From Pseudomonas sp. ADAK13 (GTDB lineage Bacteria; Pseudomonadota; Gammaproteobacteria; Pseudomonadales; Pseudomonadaceae): DNA of 64,000 bases. The notes under the pieces are model-generated. The model had not been told where the DNA came from. It was given only the letters and a program-made list of their open reading frames with translations, and searched no databases. A program made the translations under genes and the position numbers. The stretch spans positions 4,340,001-4,404,000 of the forward strand of contig NZ_CP052860.1 in NCBI RefSeq assembly GCF_012935715.1, read 5' to 3'. Position 1 is the stretch's first letter; each line of letters opens with the position of its first letter. Shown here one piece after another: positions 26,719 to 35,302 of this stretch.

Positions 26719-27325
26719 CGGCGGACACATCCCAGGTCAGCATCAACTGGCCGATTGCGGCGTCGATGGCGCTGGCCTCCACGCCATCCCGGGCGAGGAT
26801 CGACACGCCCTGCAGAAAACTGTCGTAGACAGTGGCCATCGCGCGGGCGTTGGTCTCGGCGGGTAACTGGCCGGCACTGATGCCGCGCTCCACGCAATGC
26901 ACGATGCCCGCCCGGGTGCGCTCCCGCGAATGGGTCAGCGCATGGGTCACTTGCGCGCTCTCGGGGGAGGGTGCGCTCATCACGCCCAAAGCCACCATGC
27001 AGCCCTTGGGGTGGCTGTCTTCACACTGCATGCGCGCCGATTGGCGCAGCGCGGTCTCGATGGCCTGGCGCGGCGGCAGGCTGTCATCCCACAAGCATTC
27101 GGTGACCTGGGCGAACGTCGCCAGATAACGCTGCACGCACTCCTGGAACAGCGCGTCCTTGGAGCCGAACGCGGCGTAGAAACTCGGCGCGGAGATGCCG
27201 CCACCCAATCCGGCTTTCAACTGGCTCAGGGACGTCGCGTCGTAACCGTGCTGCCAGAACAGGTGCATGGCCTGTTCCACGGCCTGGTCGCGGTCGAAGG
27301 TGCGGGGGCGGCCCATCTGCGCCAT
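26621..27325 (-). CDS. TetR-family regulator (divergent to MFS exporter)
   Basis: 234 residues from ATG 27325, which has GAGAGGA at a good distance. The helix-turn-helix is clear: MGRPRTFDRDQAVEQAMHLF, then SLSQLKAGLGGGISAPSFYAAFGSK. The ligand domain has the segment SHPKGCMVALG typical of the AcrR subgroup. The reading frame runs on past the usual domain end (GQLMLTWDV) for some 30 polar residues that are antisense to the LysR 3' end. It is divergent from the MFS gene at 27450 and is probably its repressor, acting on the paired sites at 27352-27368 and 27406-27422. Confidence 0.88.
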   Translation of the reverse strand: MAQMGRPRTFDRDQAVEQAMHLFWQHGYDATSLSQLKAGLGGGISAPSFYAAFGSKDALFQECVQRYLATFAQVTECLWDDSLPPRQAIETALRQSARMQCEDSHPKGCMVALGVMSAPSPESAQVTHALTHSRERTRAGIVHCVERGISAGQLPAETNARAMATVYDSFLQGVSILARDGVEASAIDAAIGQLMLTWDVSAATAPPTRHGAPAENRQTPAPDGARSGRGDTAR

Positions 27326-27351
27326 GGGGAAATCCTCTCGGGTGATGAGAT

Positions 27352-27422
27352 AAATACTAGTCGATACATAAGTCGTTGACAACGCTGCGTGGGGCGCCCA
27401 ACATTTGTATCGATCGGTATTT
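27352..27422. promoter_or_regulatory. Paired 17-bp operator-like sites in TetR/MFS intergenic region
   Basis: AAATACTAGTCGATACA (27352-27368) and TGTATCGATCGGTATTT (27406-27422) are inverted copies that match at 14 of 17 positions. Each contains the half-site GTATCGA. TTGACA at 27376-27381 lies between them. The arrangement fits two TetR dimer sites flanking the divergent promoters. Confidence 0.55.
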
Positions 27423-27449
27423 AAGTCCTCTTCTTCAAGGAGTTTCCCT

Positions 27450-28673
27450 GTGACCCCCTCAACCACCTTATCGGCAGACGCCGTCCCCGACCGCTTGCCC
27501 ATCGGCGCCTTGCTCGCCCTGGCCATGACCGGCTTTATCTGCATCGTCACCGAAACCCTGCCGGCGGGCCTGTTGCCGCTGATCAGCGACGGCCTGTCGA
27601 TTTCAGCGTCCATGGCCGGGCAGATGGTCACCGCGTATGCGCTGGGCTCGGTGCTGGCGGTGATCCCGCTGACTATCGCTACTCGCGGCTGGCGTCGGCG
27701 CAATGTGCTGCTGCTGACCATCGTCGGTTTTCTGCTGTTCAATTCCATCACCGCGCTGTCCTCCCACTACGGGCTGACGCTGCTGGCGCGGTTCCTCGCC
27801 GGGATGGCGGCGGGGCTGGCCTGGAGTTTGTTGGCCGGGTATGCGCGGCGCATGGTGGCGCCGCATCAACAGGGCAAGGCCTTGGCGCTGGCGATGGTGG
27901 GAACTCCGATTGCGTTGTCACTCGGGGTGCCGCTGGGCACCTGGCTGGGCGGGCTGGTGGGCTGGCGCACGACGTTCGGCATCATGTCGGCGCTGACGTT
28001 GGTATTGATTGTGTGGGTATTGGTGAAGGTGCCGGACTACCCCGGCCAGTCGGCCCATCAGCGCATGCCCCTGCGCAAGGTACTGACCACGCCGGGCGTG
28101 CGGCCGGTGCTGGCGGTGGTGATTGCCTGGATGCTCGCCCACAACATTCTCTACACCTACATCGCCCCGTTTGTGGCCCCGGCGGGGTTGGTGGACCGGG
28201 TGGACCTGGTGCTGTTGGTGTTTGGTGTGGCGGCACTGGTCGGGATTTGGATGACCGCCAGGTTGGTGGATGCAGCGCTGCGCAACACGGTGCTGGTGAG
28301 CCTGGCGGCCTTTGCGGCGACGTGCCTGGCGTTCGGTTTTCTGGCGCAGGTGCAGGGCGTGATTTACCTCGGCGTGGCGGTGTGGGGCTTGAGTTTCGGC
28401 GGCGCTGCGACGTTGCTGCAAACCGCATTGGCGGACGCGGCAGGCGATGGAGCAGACGTGGCACTGTCGCTGAACGTGGTGGCCTGGAACAGTGCGATTG
28501 CGGGAAGTGGTGTGGTCGGCGGAGTGTTGCTCGATACCTGGGGCGTGGCTTCTTTCCCATGGGCAATGTTGGCGCTGCTGGCGGTGGGCTTCGCGATTGT
28601 GTGGTGTGCGCGATTCCATGGCTTCAAGCCGGGGCACAGGGCACACGGCAAGCCTGCAGTGGGCGGGCACTGA
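27450..28673 (+). CDS. MFS exporter (DHA1 type, AraJ/YdhP-like)
   Basis: 407 residues with 12 hydrophobic segments. GTG at 27450 is chosen because AAGGAG lies eight bases upstream; a longer in-frame start has no ribosome site and overlaps the operator. Landmarks: LALAMTGFICIVTETLPAGLLP in TM1, typical of the sugar-efflux/arabinose-exporter group, and LAGMAAGLAWSLLAGYARR in the TM4 region. The protein would extrude a small solute or drug. It is probably repressed by the divergent TetR protein. Confidence 0.9.
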   Translation: MTPSTTLSADAVPDRLPIGALLALAMTGFICIVTETLPAGLLPLISDGLSISASMAGQMVTAYALGSVLAVIPLTIATRGWRRRNVLLLTIVGFLLFNSITALSSHYGLTLLARFLAGMAAGLAWSLLAGYARRMVAPHQQGKALALAMVGTPIALSLGVPLGTWLGGLVGWRTTFGIMSALTLVLIVWVLVKVPDYPGQSAHQRMPLRKVLTTPGVRPVLAVVIAWMLAHNILYTYIAPFVAPAGLVDRVDLVLLVFGVAALVGIWMTARLVDAALRNTVLVSLAAFAATCLAFGFLAQVQGVIYLGVAVWGLSFGGAATLLQTALADAAGDGADVALSLNVVAWNSAIAGSGVVGGVLLDTWGVASFPWAMLALLAVGFAIVWCARFHGFKPGHRAHGKPAVGGH

Positions 28674-28740
28674 TATTTCCAGAGTCTGTGGAAAAACCGC
28701 TGCTAACATCAGACAAATCTTAAAATAACCCGCCACTCGG

Positions 28741-28783
28741 CCGATATCCCTGGGCATAGGCTTTATCACCCAGGGAGTATCGG
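28741..28783 (+). promoter_or_regulatory. Hairpin covering the ribosome binding site of the fimbrial-like gene
   Basis: CCGATA (28741-28746) pairs with TATCGG (28778-28783) and CCCTGGG (28748-28754) pairs with CCCAGGG (28769-28775). The Shine-Dalgarno GGGAG (28773-28777) lies inside the right arm and the ATG follows at 28785. The structure would hide the ribosome site unless opened. Confidence 0.5.
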
Positions 28784-28784
28784 C

Positions 28785-29165
28785 ATGCGCATCACGAGAA
28801 TGTCTGCAATCCATGTTGGCCTGTTGTTCAGCCTGTCCGGTGCCTGCATGGCCGCGAGTCCGGCGGGGCAGGGTGTCATCTCGTTTCACGGCAGCATCGT
28901 CGAGGCGTCTTGCACACCGCTCGCCGTGGCCAACGGGATGAAACTCAACAATTGCCCGACGTCCGCACGCGGCAGCGCCATCAGCGTGCGCAGCGTGGCA
29001 CCGGTGGGCTCGGTCACGGCCCTCGATCACAGCGCCGTGAACGTGAAGCTGGTCGCCGACAGCGGCCGGGGAGACCGCTATTACCAGCAGCAATACGCGT
29101 TGGTGGATGGCCAAGGGAAGCCTGTGACCTCGGGGCAGTATCTGATTACGCTGACCTCGCCTTGA
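28785..29165 (+). CDS. Small exported type 1 fimbrial-like protein
   Basis: 126 residues. A signal peptide (hydrophobic core LLFSLSGACM, cleavage after AAS near residue 23) is followed by GVISFHGSIVEASCTP, which is the first beta-strand and cysteine of type 1 pilin-like domains. A second Cys in NNCPTS would form the pilin disulfide. The C-terminal strand ends QYLITLTSP. No chaperone or usher gene is nearby, so it is an orphan fimbrial-like protein rather than part of a pilus operon. Function unknown. Confidence 0.7.
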   Translation: MRITRMSAIHVGLLFSLSGACMAASPAGQGVISFHGSIVEASCTPLAVANGMKLNNCPTSARGSAISVRSVAPVGSVTALDHSAVNVKLVADSGRGDRYYQQQYALVDGQGKPVTSGQYLITLTSP

Positions 29166-29180
29166 GGAAAGAAAGCCAGC

Positions 29181-29480
29181 TTATTCAGGTGCCTTGACGA
29201 GCATGTACTGGCTGAAATTATTGATGTGATCATCCAGATTATCCTCAAGCATCATCCGGTACTGATCACAGAAATACTTCAGCATCGCCTCACGCGCCTG
29301 GGCCATTTCTTCGCCGGATTTAAAGCTGCGTGCGCTGACCCAGGCATTGAAGCGTGTGGTGCCGAACATCATCGAGGCGCTGACTTTGCCCAGGTCGGCG
29401 AACGCCCTGAACTGCTCGTTGGACAGCTCGATGTGCGCGTCCGCGCGATCATAGAAGCCGTTGTCGGTGGTGTCTGGCAT
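29181..29480 (-). CDS. DUF3144 domain protein
   Basis: 99 residues, matching from memory the short conserved DUF3144 family of proteobacteria. ATG at 29480 has GGAAGG eight bases upstream; the longer frame start adds residues antisense to nothing conserved. The core is FYDRADAHIELSN, RFNAWVSARSF and AREAMLKYFCDQYRMMLEDN, an all-alpha pattern without signal peptide. No function is assigned to this family. It faces the fimbrial-like gene tail to tail. Confidence 0.8.
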   Translation of the reverse strand: MPDTTDNGFYDRADAHIELSNEQFRAFADLGKVSASMMFGTTRFNAWVSARSFKSGEEMAQAREAMLKYFCDQYRMMLEDNLDDHINNFSQYMLVKAPE

Positions 29481-29562
29481 TGCGGTTACCTTCCTGTTCG
29501 TGAGTGCGGCGAAGGTACCGCCGCGCTCCATGGGAAGGCAACCACGTTGGCCGCTTCAGGCC

Positions 29563-30855
29563 TTATTTATTGCGCGTCACCCGCCACACCGTGTTGGCCA
29601 GGTCATCCGCAATGATCAGCGCACCCTTCGGATCAACCGTGACACCCACCGGCCGGCCGCGAGTCTTGCCGTCGGTTCCACGAAAGCCCGTGGCGAAGTC
29701 CAGCGGTTCACCCGCAGGCCGCCCGTTGCTGAACGGCACGAAGATCACCTTGTAGCCCACCGGATTGTCCCGGTTCCAGCTGCCGTGCTCGCCGACGAAG
29801 ACGCCGTCGGCATATTTCTCGCCCATGGCCGGGATGGAAAAATCGACGCCCAGCGCGGCGACGTGGGAACCCAGGCTGTAATCCGGCTTGATCGCGGCGG
29901 CGACCTTGGCCGGGTTCTGCGGTTGGGCGCGGGTGTCGACGTTCTGGCCCCAGTAGCTGTACGGCCAGCCGTAAAACTCGCCCTCGCGCACCGAAGTCAG
30001 ATAATCCGGCACCAGGTCCGGGCCCAGTTCATCCCGCTCGTTGACCACCGCCCACAACTGCCCGGAGCCCGGTTGAATGGTCAATGCCGTCGGGTTGCGC
30101 AAGCCGGTTGCATAAGGCTTGTGGGCGCCGGTGGCGGCGTCGATCTGCCAGACCATCGCCCGGTCAATCTCGACCTCCATGCCGCGTTCGGTGATGTTGC
30201 TGTTGGAGCCGATGCCGACATACAGCGAGCGGCCGTCGGGGCTGATCGCCAGGGATTTGGTCCAGTGGTGATTGATGGCGGCGGGCAGGTCGGTGACGGT
30301 GGTGGGCGGGCCGCTGGCTTTGGTTTGGCCGTCTTCGTAGTCGAAGCGCACCAGCGCATCCTGATTGGCCACGTACAGCTTGCCGTCGGCAAAGGCCAGG
30401 CCGTAGGGCGCGTTGAGGTTTTCGGCGAACACGGTTTTCAACTCGTAGGTGCCGTCACCGTCGGCATCGCGCAGCAGGGTCAGGCGGTTGCCGCCCTTGA
30501 CCTTGGTGTTGCCCTCGGCCTTGATCACGCTGGCGATCACATCCTTGGGCTTGAGTTTCGCGGCACTGCCGCCGCGGCCTTCGGCCACGAGGATGTCGCC
30601 GTTGGGCAGCACCAGGGTCTGGCGCGGGATTCGCAGGTCGGTGGCGATGGCCGTGACGCTGAAACCCTCAGGCACGGTGGGTTTCTGCTCGCCCCAGGCC
30701 ACCGGTTCAGCAATCTTCATGCTGGGCAACAGGCCGCGTTGAGGTTCCGGCAGCTTTGGGTCGGGGCCGCGGGCTTGAGTGCTGTCGGCTTCGCCACCGC
30801 AGGCACTCAACAACAGCGCCATGCTTAACAGGGTCAGCGTGCTGGAATGCTTCAT
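29563..30855 (-). CDS. PQQ-dependent-type sugar (sorbosone) dehydrogenase lipoprotein
   Basis: 430 residues. A lipoprotein signal ends LSACGG (Cys 19). The rest is a six-bladed beta-propeller of the glucose/sorbosone dehydrogenase type: LRIPRQTLVLPNGDILVAEGRGG, LNAPYGLAFADGKLYVANQD, HHWTKSLAISPDGRSLYVGIG, ATGLRNPTALTIQPGSG, and EHGSWNRD near the end. These residues form the PQQ/Ca pocket in the family, so a periplasmic aldose or sorbosone oxidation is plausible, but many homologues are untested. The start overlaps the stop of the upstream DUF2231 gene, so they are coupled. Confidence 0.85.
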   Translation of the reverse strand: MKHSSTLTLLSMALLLSACGGEADSTQARGPDPKLPEPQRGLLPSMKIAEPVAWGEQKPTVPEGFSVTAIATDLRIPRQTLVLPNGDILVAEGRGGSAAKLKPKDVIASVIKAEGNTKVKGGNRLTLLRDADGDGTYELKTVFAENLNAPYGLAFADGKLYVANQDALVRFDYEDGQTKASGPPTTVTDLPAAINHHWTKSLAISPDGRSLYVGIGSNSNITERGMEVEIDRAMVWQIDAATGAHKPYATGLRNPTALTIQPGSGQLWAVVNERDELGPDLVPDYLTSVREGEFYGWPYSYWGQNVDTRAQPQNPAKVAAAIKPDYSLGSHVAALGVDFSIPAMGEKYADGVFVGEHGSWNRDNPVGYKVIFVPFSNGRPAGEPLDFATGFRGTDGKTRGRPVGVTVDPKGALIIADDLANTVWRVTRNK

Positions 30856-31280
30856 TGGTCACCTCCCGAACGCAGGTTGGTCAGCCCGACCCACGTGGTC
30901 ACGCAGGCCAGCAGGGTCACGATCGCGGACAGCCCCAGGCCCGACGGCATCACCGCCCAGGCATCCTTCGCATGTTCAAAGGCATTGACCAACCCCAGCC
31001 CCCAGGTGATCAGCAATAGCAGGAAGTACAGGGTAGGGCGCCCGGCCTTGCGGTCGGCCCGCAACAGGTTGACCAGCGCAAACAGCCACGCCAGTCCGCA
31101 GAACACCAGGCCACCGGCGATCAGCCAGGCGGCGAAGTTGCTCCATTGGATCTGGTAGGTCTGGTAGTAGGCAATGTCACTCAGCAGGGCGCCGAAAAAC
31201 AGCGGGACAGTACCGGCAAGCAAGGTCGCGTGAAGCGGGCCTGGCGTGCTGCGGCGGGTGAGGGCGGGGGTGACGGTCAC
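30852..31280 (-). CDS. DUF2231 four-helix membrane protein
   Basis: 142 residues with four hydrophobic helices (about residues 20-38, 48-70, 83-101 and 116-135). The N-terminal motif PGPLHATLLAGTVPLFFGALLSD resembles the DUF2231 start, where a helix-1 His is conserved and may relate to haem or quinone binding. Its stop overlaps the start of the PQQ-type dehydrogenase (ATGA), so it may be the membrane electron acceptor or anchor partner of that enzyme. That link is inference from gene order. Confidence 0.78.
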   Translation of the reverse strand: MTVTPALTRRSTPGPLHATLLAGTVPLFFGALLSDIAYYQTYQIQWSNFAAWLIAGGLVFCGLAWLFALVNLLRADRKAGRPTLYFLLLLITWGLGLVNAFEHAKDAWAVMPSGLGLSAIVTLLACVTTWVGLTNLRSGGDQ

Positions 31281-31300
31281 GGGCGGCTCCTTATCGTTGA

Positions 31301-31329
31301 GCGGCCCTGATGCGGTTCATCAGGGCCGC
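31301..31329. terminator. Perfect 12-bp hairpin between proP and the DUF2231 gene
   Basis: GCGGCCCTGATG pairs perfectly with CATCAGGGCCGC around a five-base loop. It lies 75 bases beyond the... proP-side intergenic region and just upstream of the DUF2231 start on the same strand. No T-tract follows on either strand, so it may be a factor-assisted terminator for proP or a 5' leader hairpin. Confidence 0.5.
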
Positions 31330-31403
31330 GCTGACTGCGCTTAAGGAGGGAGCCTGTGGCTTGCGCGTTAGTTCACCGTCTATTCGTTTCTAAATATGTT
31401 GCG

Positions 31404-32906
31404 TCAGTTGATGCGCGGATGCTGCTGCACCAGGTTTTCGCGCTTGGCTTCCAGCTCGGCGATTTGCGCGTCGATGTCTTCGATCTTCTGCTCGATATTG
31501 TCTTCATGCTCCTGCAGCAGCTCTTTGGCTTCCTCGATATCCGAAGCCGCCGGTGCCGCGCCGCGCAGGGGTTTGTTGGCGGTTTCCTTCATGGTCAGGG
31601 CGGTGAAAAGCCCCAGCACGGCGAACACCATCAGGTAGTAGGCGGGCATGTACAGGTTGTTGGTGGTCTCCACCAGCCAGGCCATGGCGGTCGGCGTCAG
31701 GCCGGCCACCAGGATCGAGATGTTAAAGGCGCTGGCCAACGCGCTGTAGCGGATGTGCGTGGGGAACATCGCCGGCAGGGTGGACGCCATCACGCCGATA
31801 AAGAAGTTGAGCACCACCGCAATGATCAGCAGCCCCGAGAAAATCAGCCCGAGCTTGCCGCTGTTGATCAGCATGAACGCCGGAATGGCGAGGAAGAACA
31901 GCGCAATGCTGCCGAAAAGAATGAAGGGTTTGCGCCCGATCTTGTCGCTGACAAAGCCAATCATCGGCTGCACGAACAACATGCCGACCATGATCGCGAT
32001 GATGATCAGCACGCCATGGTTTTCGCTGTAGTGCAGGTTGTGCGACAGGTAGCTCGGCATGTAGGTGAGCAGCATGTAGTACGTGACGTTGGTCACCACT
32101 ACCACGCCGACACAGGTCATCAGGCCGCGCCAGTGTTTGGTGGCGACTTCCTTGAACGACACTTTCGGGCCGCCCGCCAAGCCTTCGCGATCACCCTGCT
32201 CAAGTTGTTCCACATGCTGTTGGAAGGCCGGTGTTTCTTCCAGTGCATGCCGCAAGTAGAGGCCGATCATGCCCAGCGGCAGCGCGAGGAAGAACGGCAG
32301 GCGCCAGCCCCAGGACTGGAACGCCTCTTCGCCGATCACTGCAGAAATCAGCACCACCACGCCCGCGCCGAGGACGAAGCCGGCGATGGAACCGAAGTCC
32401 AGCCAACTGCCGAGGAAACCGCGCTTGCGGTCCGGGGCGTATTCGGCGACGAAGATCGAGGCGCCGGTGTATTCGCCGCCCACCGAGAAGCCCTGGGCCA
32501 TCTTGGCCAGCAGCAACAGGATCGGCGCCCAGATGCCGATCGAGTCATACGAGGGGATCAGCCCGATGGCGAAGGTGCTCAGGGACATGATCACGATGGT
32601 CGCTGCGAGGACCTTTTGCCGGCCGTATTTGTCCCCCAGCCGGCCGAAGAACAGGCCGCCCAACGGACGGATCAGGAAGGGCACCGAGAAGGTCGCCAGG
32701 GCGGCGATCATCTGTACGCTGGGGGACGCCTCGGGGAAGAACACCTTGCCCAGCACATAGGCGACAAAGCCGTACACCCCGAAGTCGAACCATTCCATGG
32801 CGTTGCCCAGCGCAGCGGCGGTGATCGCCTTGCGCATCTTGGCGTCGTCAACGATGGTGATGTCATCCAATCCAATCGGATTGACGGTTTTCTTGCGTGA
32901 TTTCAT
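31404..32906 (-). CDS. proP: Proline/betaine:proton symporter ProP
   Basis: 500 residues of the MHS branch of the MFS. Signature segments: GNAMEWFDFGVYGFVAYVLGK in TM1, GRLGDKYGRQKVL as the MFS loop, and QGFSVGGEYTGASIFVAEY in TM4. The C-terminal tail (about residues 460-495: SDIEEAKELLQEHEDNIEQK and a further heptad run) is an antiparallel coiled coil, the feature that distinguishes osmosensing ProP from other MHS members. It takes up proline and glycine betaine at high osmolarity. Confidence 0.93.
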   Translation of the reverse strand: MKSRKKTVNPIGLDDITIVDDAKMRKAITAAALGNAMEWFDFGVYGFVAYVLGKVFFPEASPSVQMIAALATFSVPFLIRPLGGLFFGRLGDKYGRQKVLAATIVIMSLSTFAIGLIPSYDSIGIWAPILLLLAKMAQGFSVGGEYTGASIFVAEYAPDRKRGFLGSWLDFGSIAGFVLGAGVVVLISAVIGEEAFQSWGWRLPFFLALPLGMIGLYLRHALEETPAFQQHVEQLEQGDREGLAGGPKVSFKEVATKHWRGLMTCVGVVVVTNVTYYMLLTYMPSYLSHNLHYSENHGVLIIIAIMVGMLFVQPMIGFVSDKIGRKPFILFGSIALFFLAIPAFMLINSGKLGLIFSGLLIIAVVLNFFIGVMASTLPAMFPTHIRYSALASAFNISILVAGLTPTAMAWLVETTNNLYMPAYYLMVFAVLGLFTALTMKETANKPLRGAAPAASDIEEAKELLQEHEDNIEQKIEDIDAQIAELEAKRENLVQQHPRIN

Positions 32907-33035
32907 GGGAATTACTCAGCCGCGGGTCCATTTCGATGCCACTGTTTTGGTGGCATGCGCTTAATGGGTCAGATACATGCGGACACTGAATAATTCACCA
33001 CTGGCCGGTTTTTTTTGTTATCGGCCCGGCAAGGA

Positions 33036-33926
33036 TCAACTGATCCGGTCGCCACCCAGGGAATCACGCTGCATCGATTGCAGGTTTTTCTCGATGGTCT
33101 CGCACAGGGCTTCCATCTGGATCTGGTGCTCGCTGTCCCGGAACGGGCTTTGCAAATCGGTGCCGATGCGTTCGATGGCCAGCAACATAAAGCCCACCAC
33201 CGTGGAGGCCAGCGGGGTGAACCAGCCCAGGGATTCCACCAGGCCCACCGGCACGATCAGGCAGAACAGCGAAATAAACAGCCGCGGGAAATACACGTAA
33301 GGGTAGGGCAGCGGCGTATTCGCGATACGCTCCATGCCGCCCTGGCTGTTGGACAAGTCCACCAGGGTCGACTCCAGCCGCGCCAGGCGAATGCTGTCCA
33401 GGCGCCCGGCCTTGTATTCCTGGGCCAGCAGGGCCGCGGAACCGTTGAGGATGTCGTTGGCAAAGTTATTGGTGGTGGTGCTGCGGGTGAACTCTGCGGC
33501 CGGCAGAAACGCCCGAATCTCATCCGGGCACGGCTGGCCTCGCAGGTGCGCCGCGAGGCAGTTCACATAGGCCACGTGACGGCGCAGCAAGGTCGCTTTT
33601 ATCGGGTTGATCTCGTGGCCCGGGTCATCCAGCAACGTCAGGACCTGCCGGGCGAAGCTGCGGGAATTGTTGACCATCGCACCCCACAGCGTGCGCGCTT
33701 CCCACCAGCGGTTGTAGGCGCTGCTGTTGCGGAAACTGATCAGCACCACCAGCGCCGAGCCGAGCAGCGTGAGGGGCATCAGCGGCAGGTTGATCTTGCT
33801 GTTGAGGAACAGCATGAAATCCACGGTGACGGCGATATCCCAGAGCAGCAGCCAGAACAGCGCCCAGCCCACATAGCCCATGGTCTTGATGATCAGGCGG
33901 TATTTTTTGATGATGGCAGCTTTCAA
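33036..33926 (-). CDS. Bestrophin-family anion channel (UPF0187)
   Basis: 296 residues. Four hydrophobic regions and the family landmarks are seen: SFRNSSAYNRWWEARTLWG, the FARQVLTLL segment, and VYFPRLFISLFCLIVPVGLVE near the pore C-terminal half. Bacterial bestrophin homologues form pentameric channels in the inner membrane for anions or, in one Klebsiella case, sodium. It stands alone with its own short intergenic regions. Confidence 0.88.
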   Translation of the reverse strand: MKAAIIKKYRLIIKTMGYVGWALFWLLLWDIAVTVDFMLFLNSKINLPLMPLTLLGSALVVLISFRNSSAYNRWWEARTLWGAMVNNSRSFARQVLTLLDDPGHEINPIKATLLRRHVAYVNCLAAHLRGQPCPDEIRAFLPAAEFTRSTTTNNFANDILNGSAALLAQEYKAGRLDSIRLARLESTLVDLSNSQGGMERIANTPLPYPYVYFPRLFISLFCLIVPVGLVESLGWFTPLASTVVGFMLLAIERIGTDLQSPFRDSEHQIQMEALCETIEKNLQSMQRDSLGGDRIS

Positions 33927-34001
33927 ACGGAAACCTCGTGGCGAGCGGTAAGCATCAGTGCCCTAGCTCGGACGGTATTTTCCGGGTAAAGGTTCGCGTC
34001 T

Positions 34002-34508
34002 TCAGGTCTGGAGTGTCAGGACGAAGCGCTTTTCGGCAGGAGCCTGGTCGTCCGGTGCAGGCTGTTCAGCCACGAATCCGCAGCGCTGCAGCACTTTTTG
34101 TGAGCCCACGTTTTCCGGGAATACATACGCCACCAGTTGCGTCAGCGCCCAACGTGCCTGTGCCTGCTGGATAAGATGCTTGAGTGCCTGAGTGGCCAGC
34201 CCTTGCCCGCATGCTTGCTCACCCACGCGATAACCGACTTCGGCAGAACCCTTCGGTGAGTCGATGCTTTTCAGATTGGCGCGGCCGACGATTTCGCCGC
34301 TGGCGTCCTCGATCACAAACGGGTGCCAGGCGCCCAGGGCGAAGTCGGCCAGGTAGGCCTGGATGTGCTCGGCCACACCCTGCACGGAATAGAACGAAGG
34401 CTCGCGTGCATCAATATGCGACTCGAACCACTCACGGTTGCGGGATTCGAAGGCCAGCAAGGCTTCAGTGTCCGTACTGCTCAGCTCGCGAACCTTAAAT
34501 GACGTCAT
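34002..34508 (-). CDS. GNAT acetyltransferase, RimJ/RimL type
   Basis: 168 residues. The acetyl-CoA-binding motif A is VGYRVGEQACGQGLATQAL (Q/RxxGxG/A type), followed by VAYVFPENVGSQKVLQRCGFV (motif B). The substrate side is near the N-terminus. RimL-like enzymes acetylate N-termini of ribosomal or other proteins, or small molecules. No partner gene is adjacent, and it is divergent from trmK with about 95 bases between. Confidence 0.88.
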   Translation of the reverse strand: MTSFKVRELSSTDTEALLAFESRNREWFESHIDAREPSFYSVQGVAEHIQAYLADFALGAWHPFVIEDASGEIVGRANLKSIDSPKGSAEVGYRVGEQACGQGLATQALKHLIQQAQARWALTQLVAYVFPENVGSQKVLQRCGFVAEQPAPDDQAPAEKRFVLTLQT

Positions 34509-34603
34509 CGATCACCTCTTCCTGGCAATTTGTGCGGTGAGCAAGCATACCCCATCAGTTATCCTGAGCAGACGAGCCCATTCGTGGCAAAAAGGAACGG
34601 CAG

Positions 34604-35299
34604 TTGAACGAACACACATTGTCCATGCGCCTGGAGCGGGTGGCAGCCCATGTACCCGCCGGTGCGCGCCTGGCGGATATCGGCTCCGACCACGGCTACC
34701 TGCCGGTGGCGTTGATGCGTCGCGGCGCCATCGCGGCGGCGGTGGCGGGCGAGGTGGCGTTGACGCCGTTTCGTGCGGCCGAGCGTACGGTGCGCGAGAA
34801 CGAACTGGAGCCCTATATCAGCGTGCGCCTGGCCAGTGGCCTGGCGGCGATCGAGCCGGGCGACGGGATCACCGCGATCAGTATCTGCGGCATGGGCGGC
34901 GAGACCATCCGCGACATCCTCGACAGTGACAAGGGGCGCCTCAACGGCCAGGAGCGCCTGGTCCTGCAACCCAACGGCGGCGAGCAACCCTTGCGGCAAT
35001 GGTTGATGGAAAACGGTTACTCCATCGTCTGCGAGGAACTGCTGCGGGAGAACCGCTTCTTCTACGAGATCATCGTGGCCGAGCGCGCCGAGCCTGTGAG
35101 CTACACCGCCGAACAACTGTACTTCGGCCCGCTGCAAATGCAGGCCCGCAGCCCGGAGTTCCTGCTCAAGTGGCAGCGCATCCTGCGCCACAAACACCAG
35201 ACCCTGAACGACTTTGCCCAGGCGCGGCAGGCGGTACCCGAGGACAAGGTGCAAGAGGTCGCGCAACAAGCCCGGTGGATTACCGAACTGCTGGCGTGA
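34604..35299 (+). CDS. trmK: tRNA (adenine(22)-N1)-methyltransferase TrmK
   Basis: 231 residues of the TrmK/YqfN family that methylates A22 of tRNA. Motif I of the SAM site is visible: VPAGARLADIGSDHGYLPVAL, then the catalytic-loop sequence SICGMGGETIRDIL and RLVLQPNGGEQPLRQWL. The start is TTG at 34604, supported by AAAGGAAC about six bases upstream; the next ATG at 34625 has no ribosome site and would clip the first helix (SMRLERVAAHV). The gene stands alone. Confidence 0.92.
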   Translation: MNEHTLSMRLERVAAHVPAGARLADIGSDHGYLPVALMRRGAIAAAVAGEVALTPFRAAERTVRENELEPYISVRLASGLAAIEPGDGITAISICGMGGETIRDILDSDKGRLNGQERLVLQPNGGEQPLRQWLMENGYSIVCEELLRENRFFYEIIVAERAEPVSYTAEQLYFGPLQMQARSPEFLLKWQRILRHKHQTLNDFAQARQAVPEDKVQEVAQQARWITELLA

Positions 35300-35302
35300 G
35301 GG

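Noticed and set aside
31356..32900. A 514-codon plus-strand open frame opposite proP
   Set aside because: Antisense shadow of proP with no recognisable protein features.
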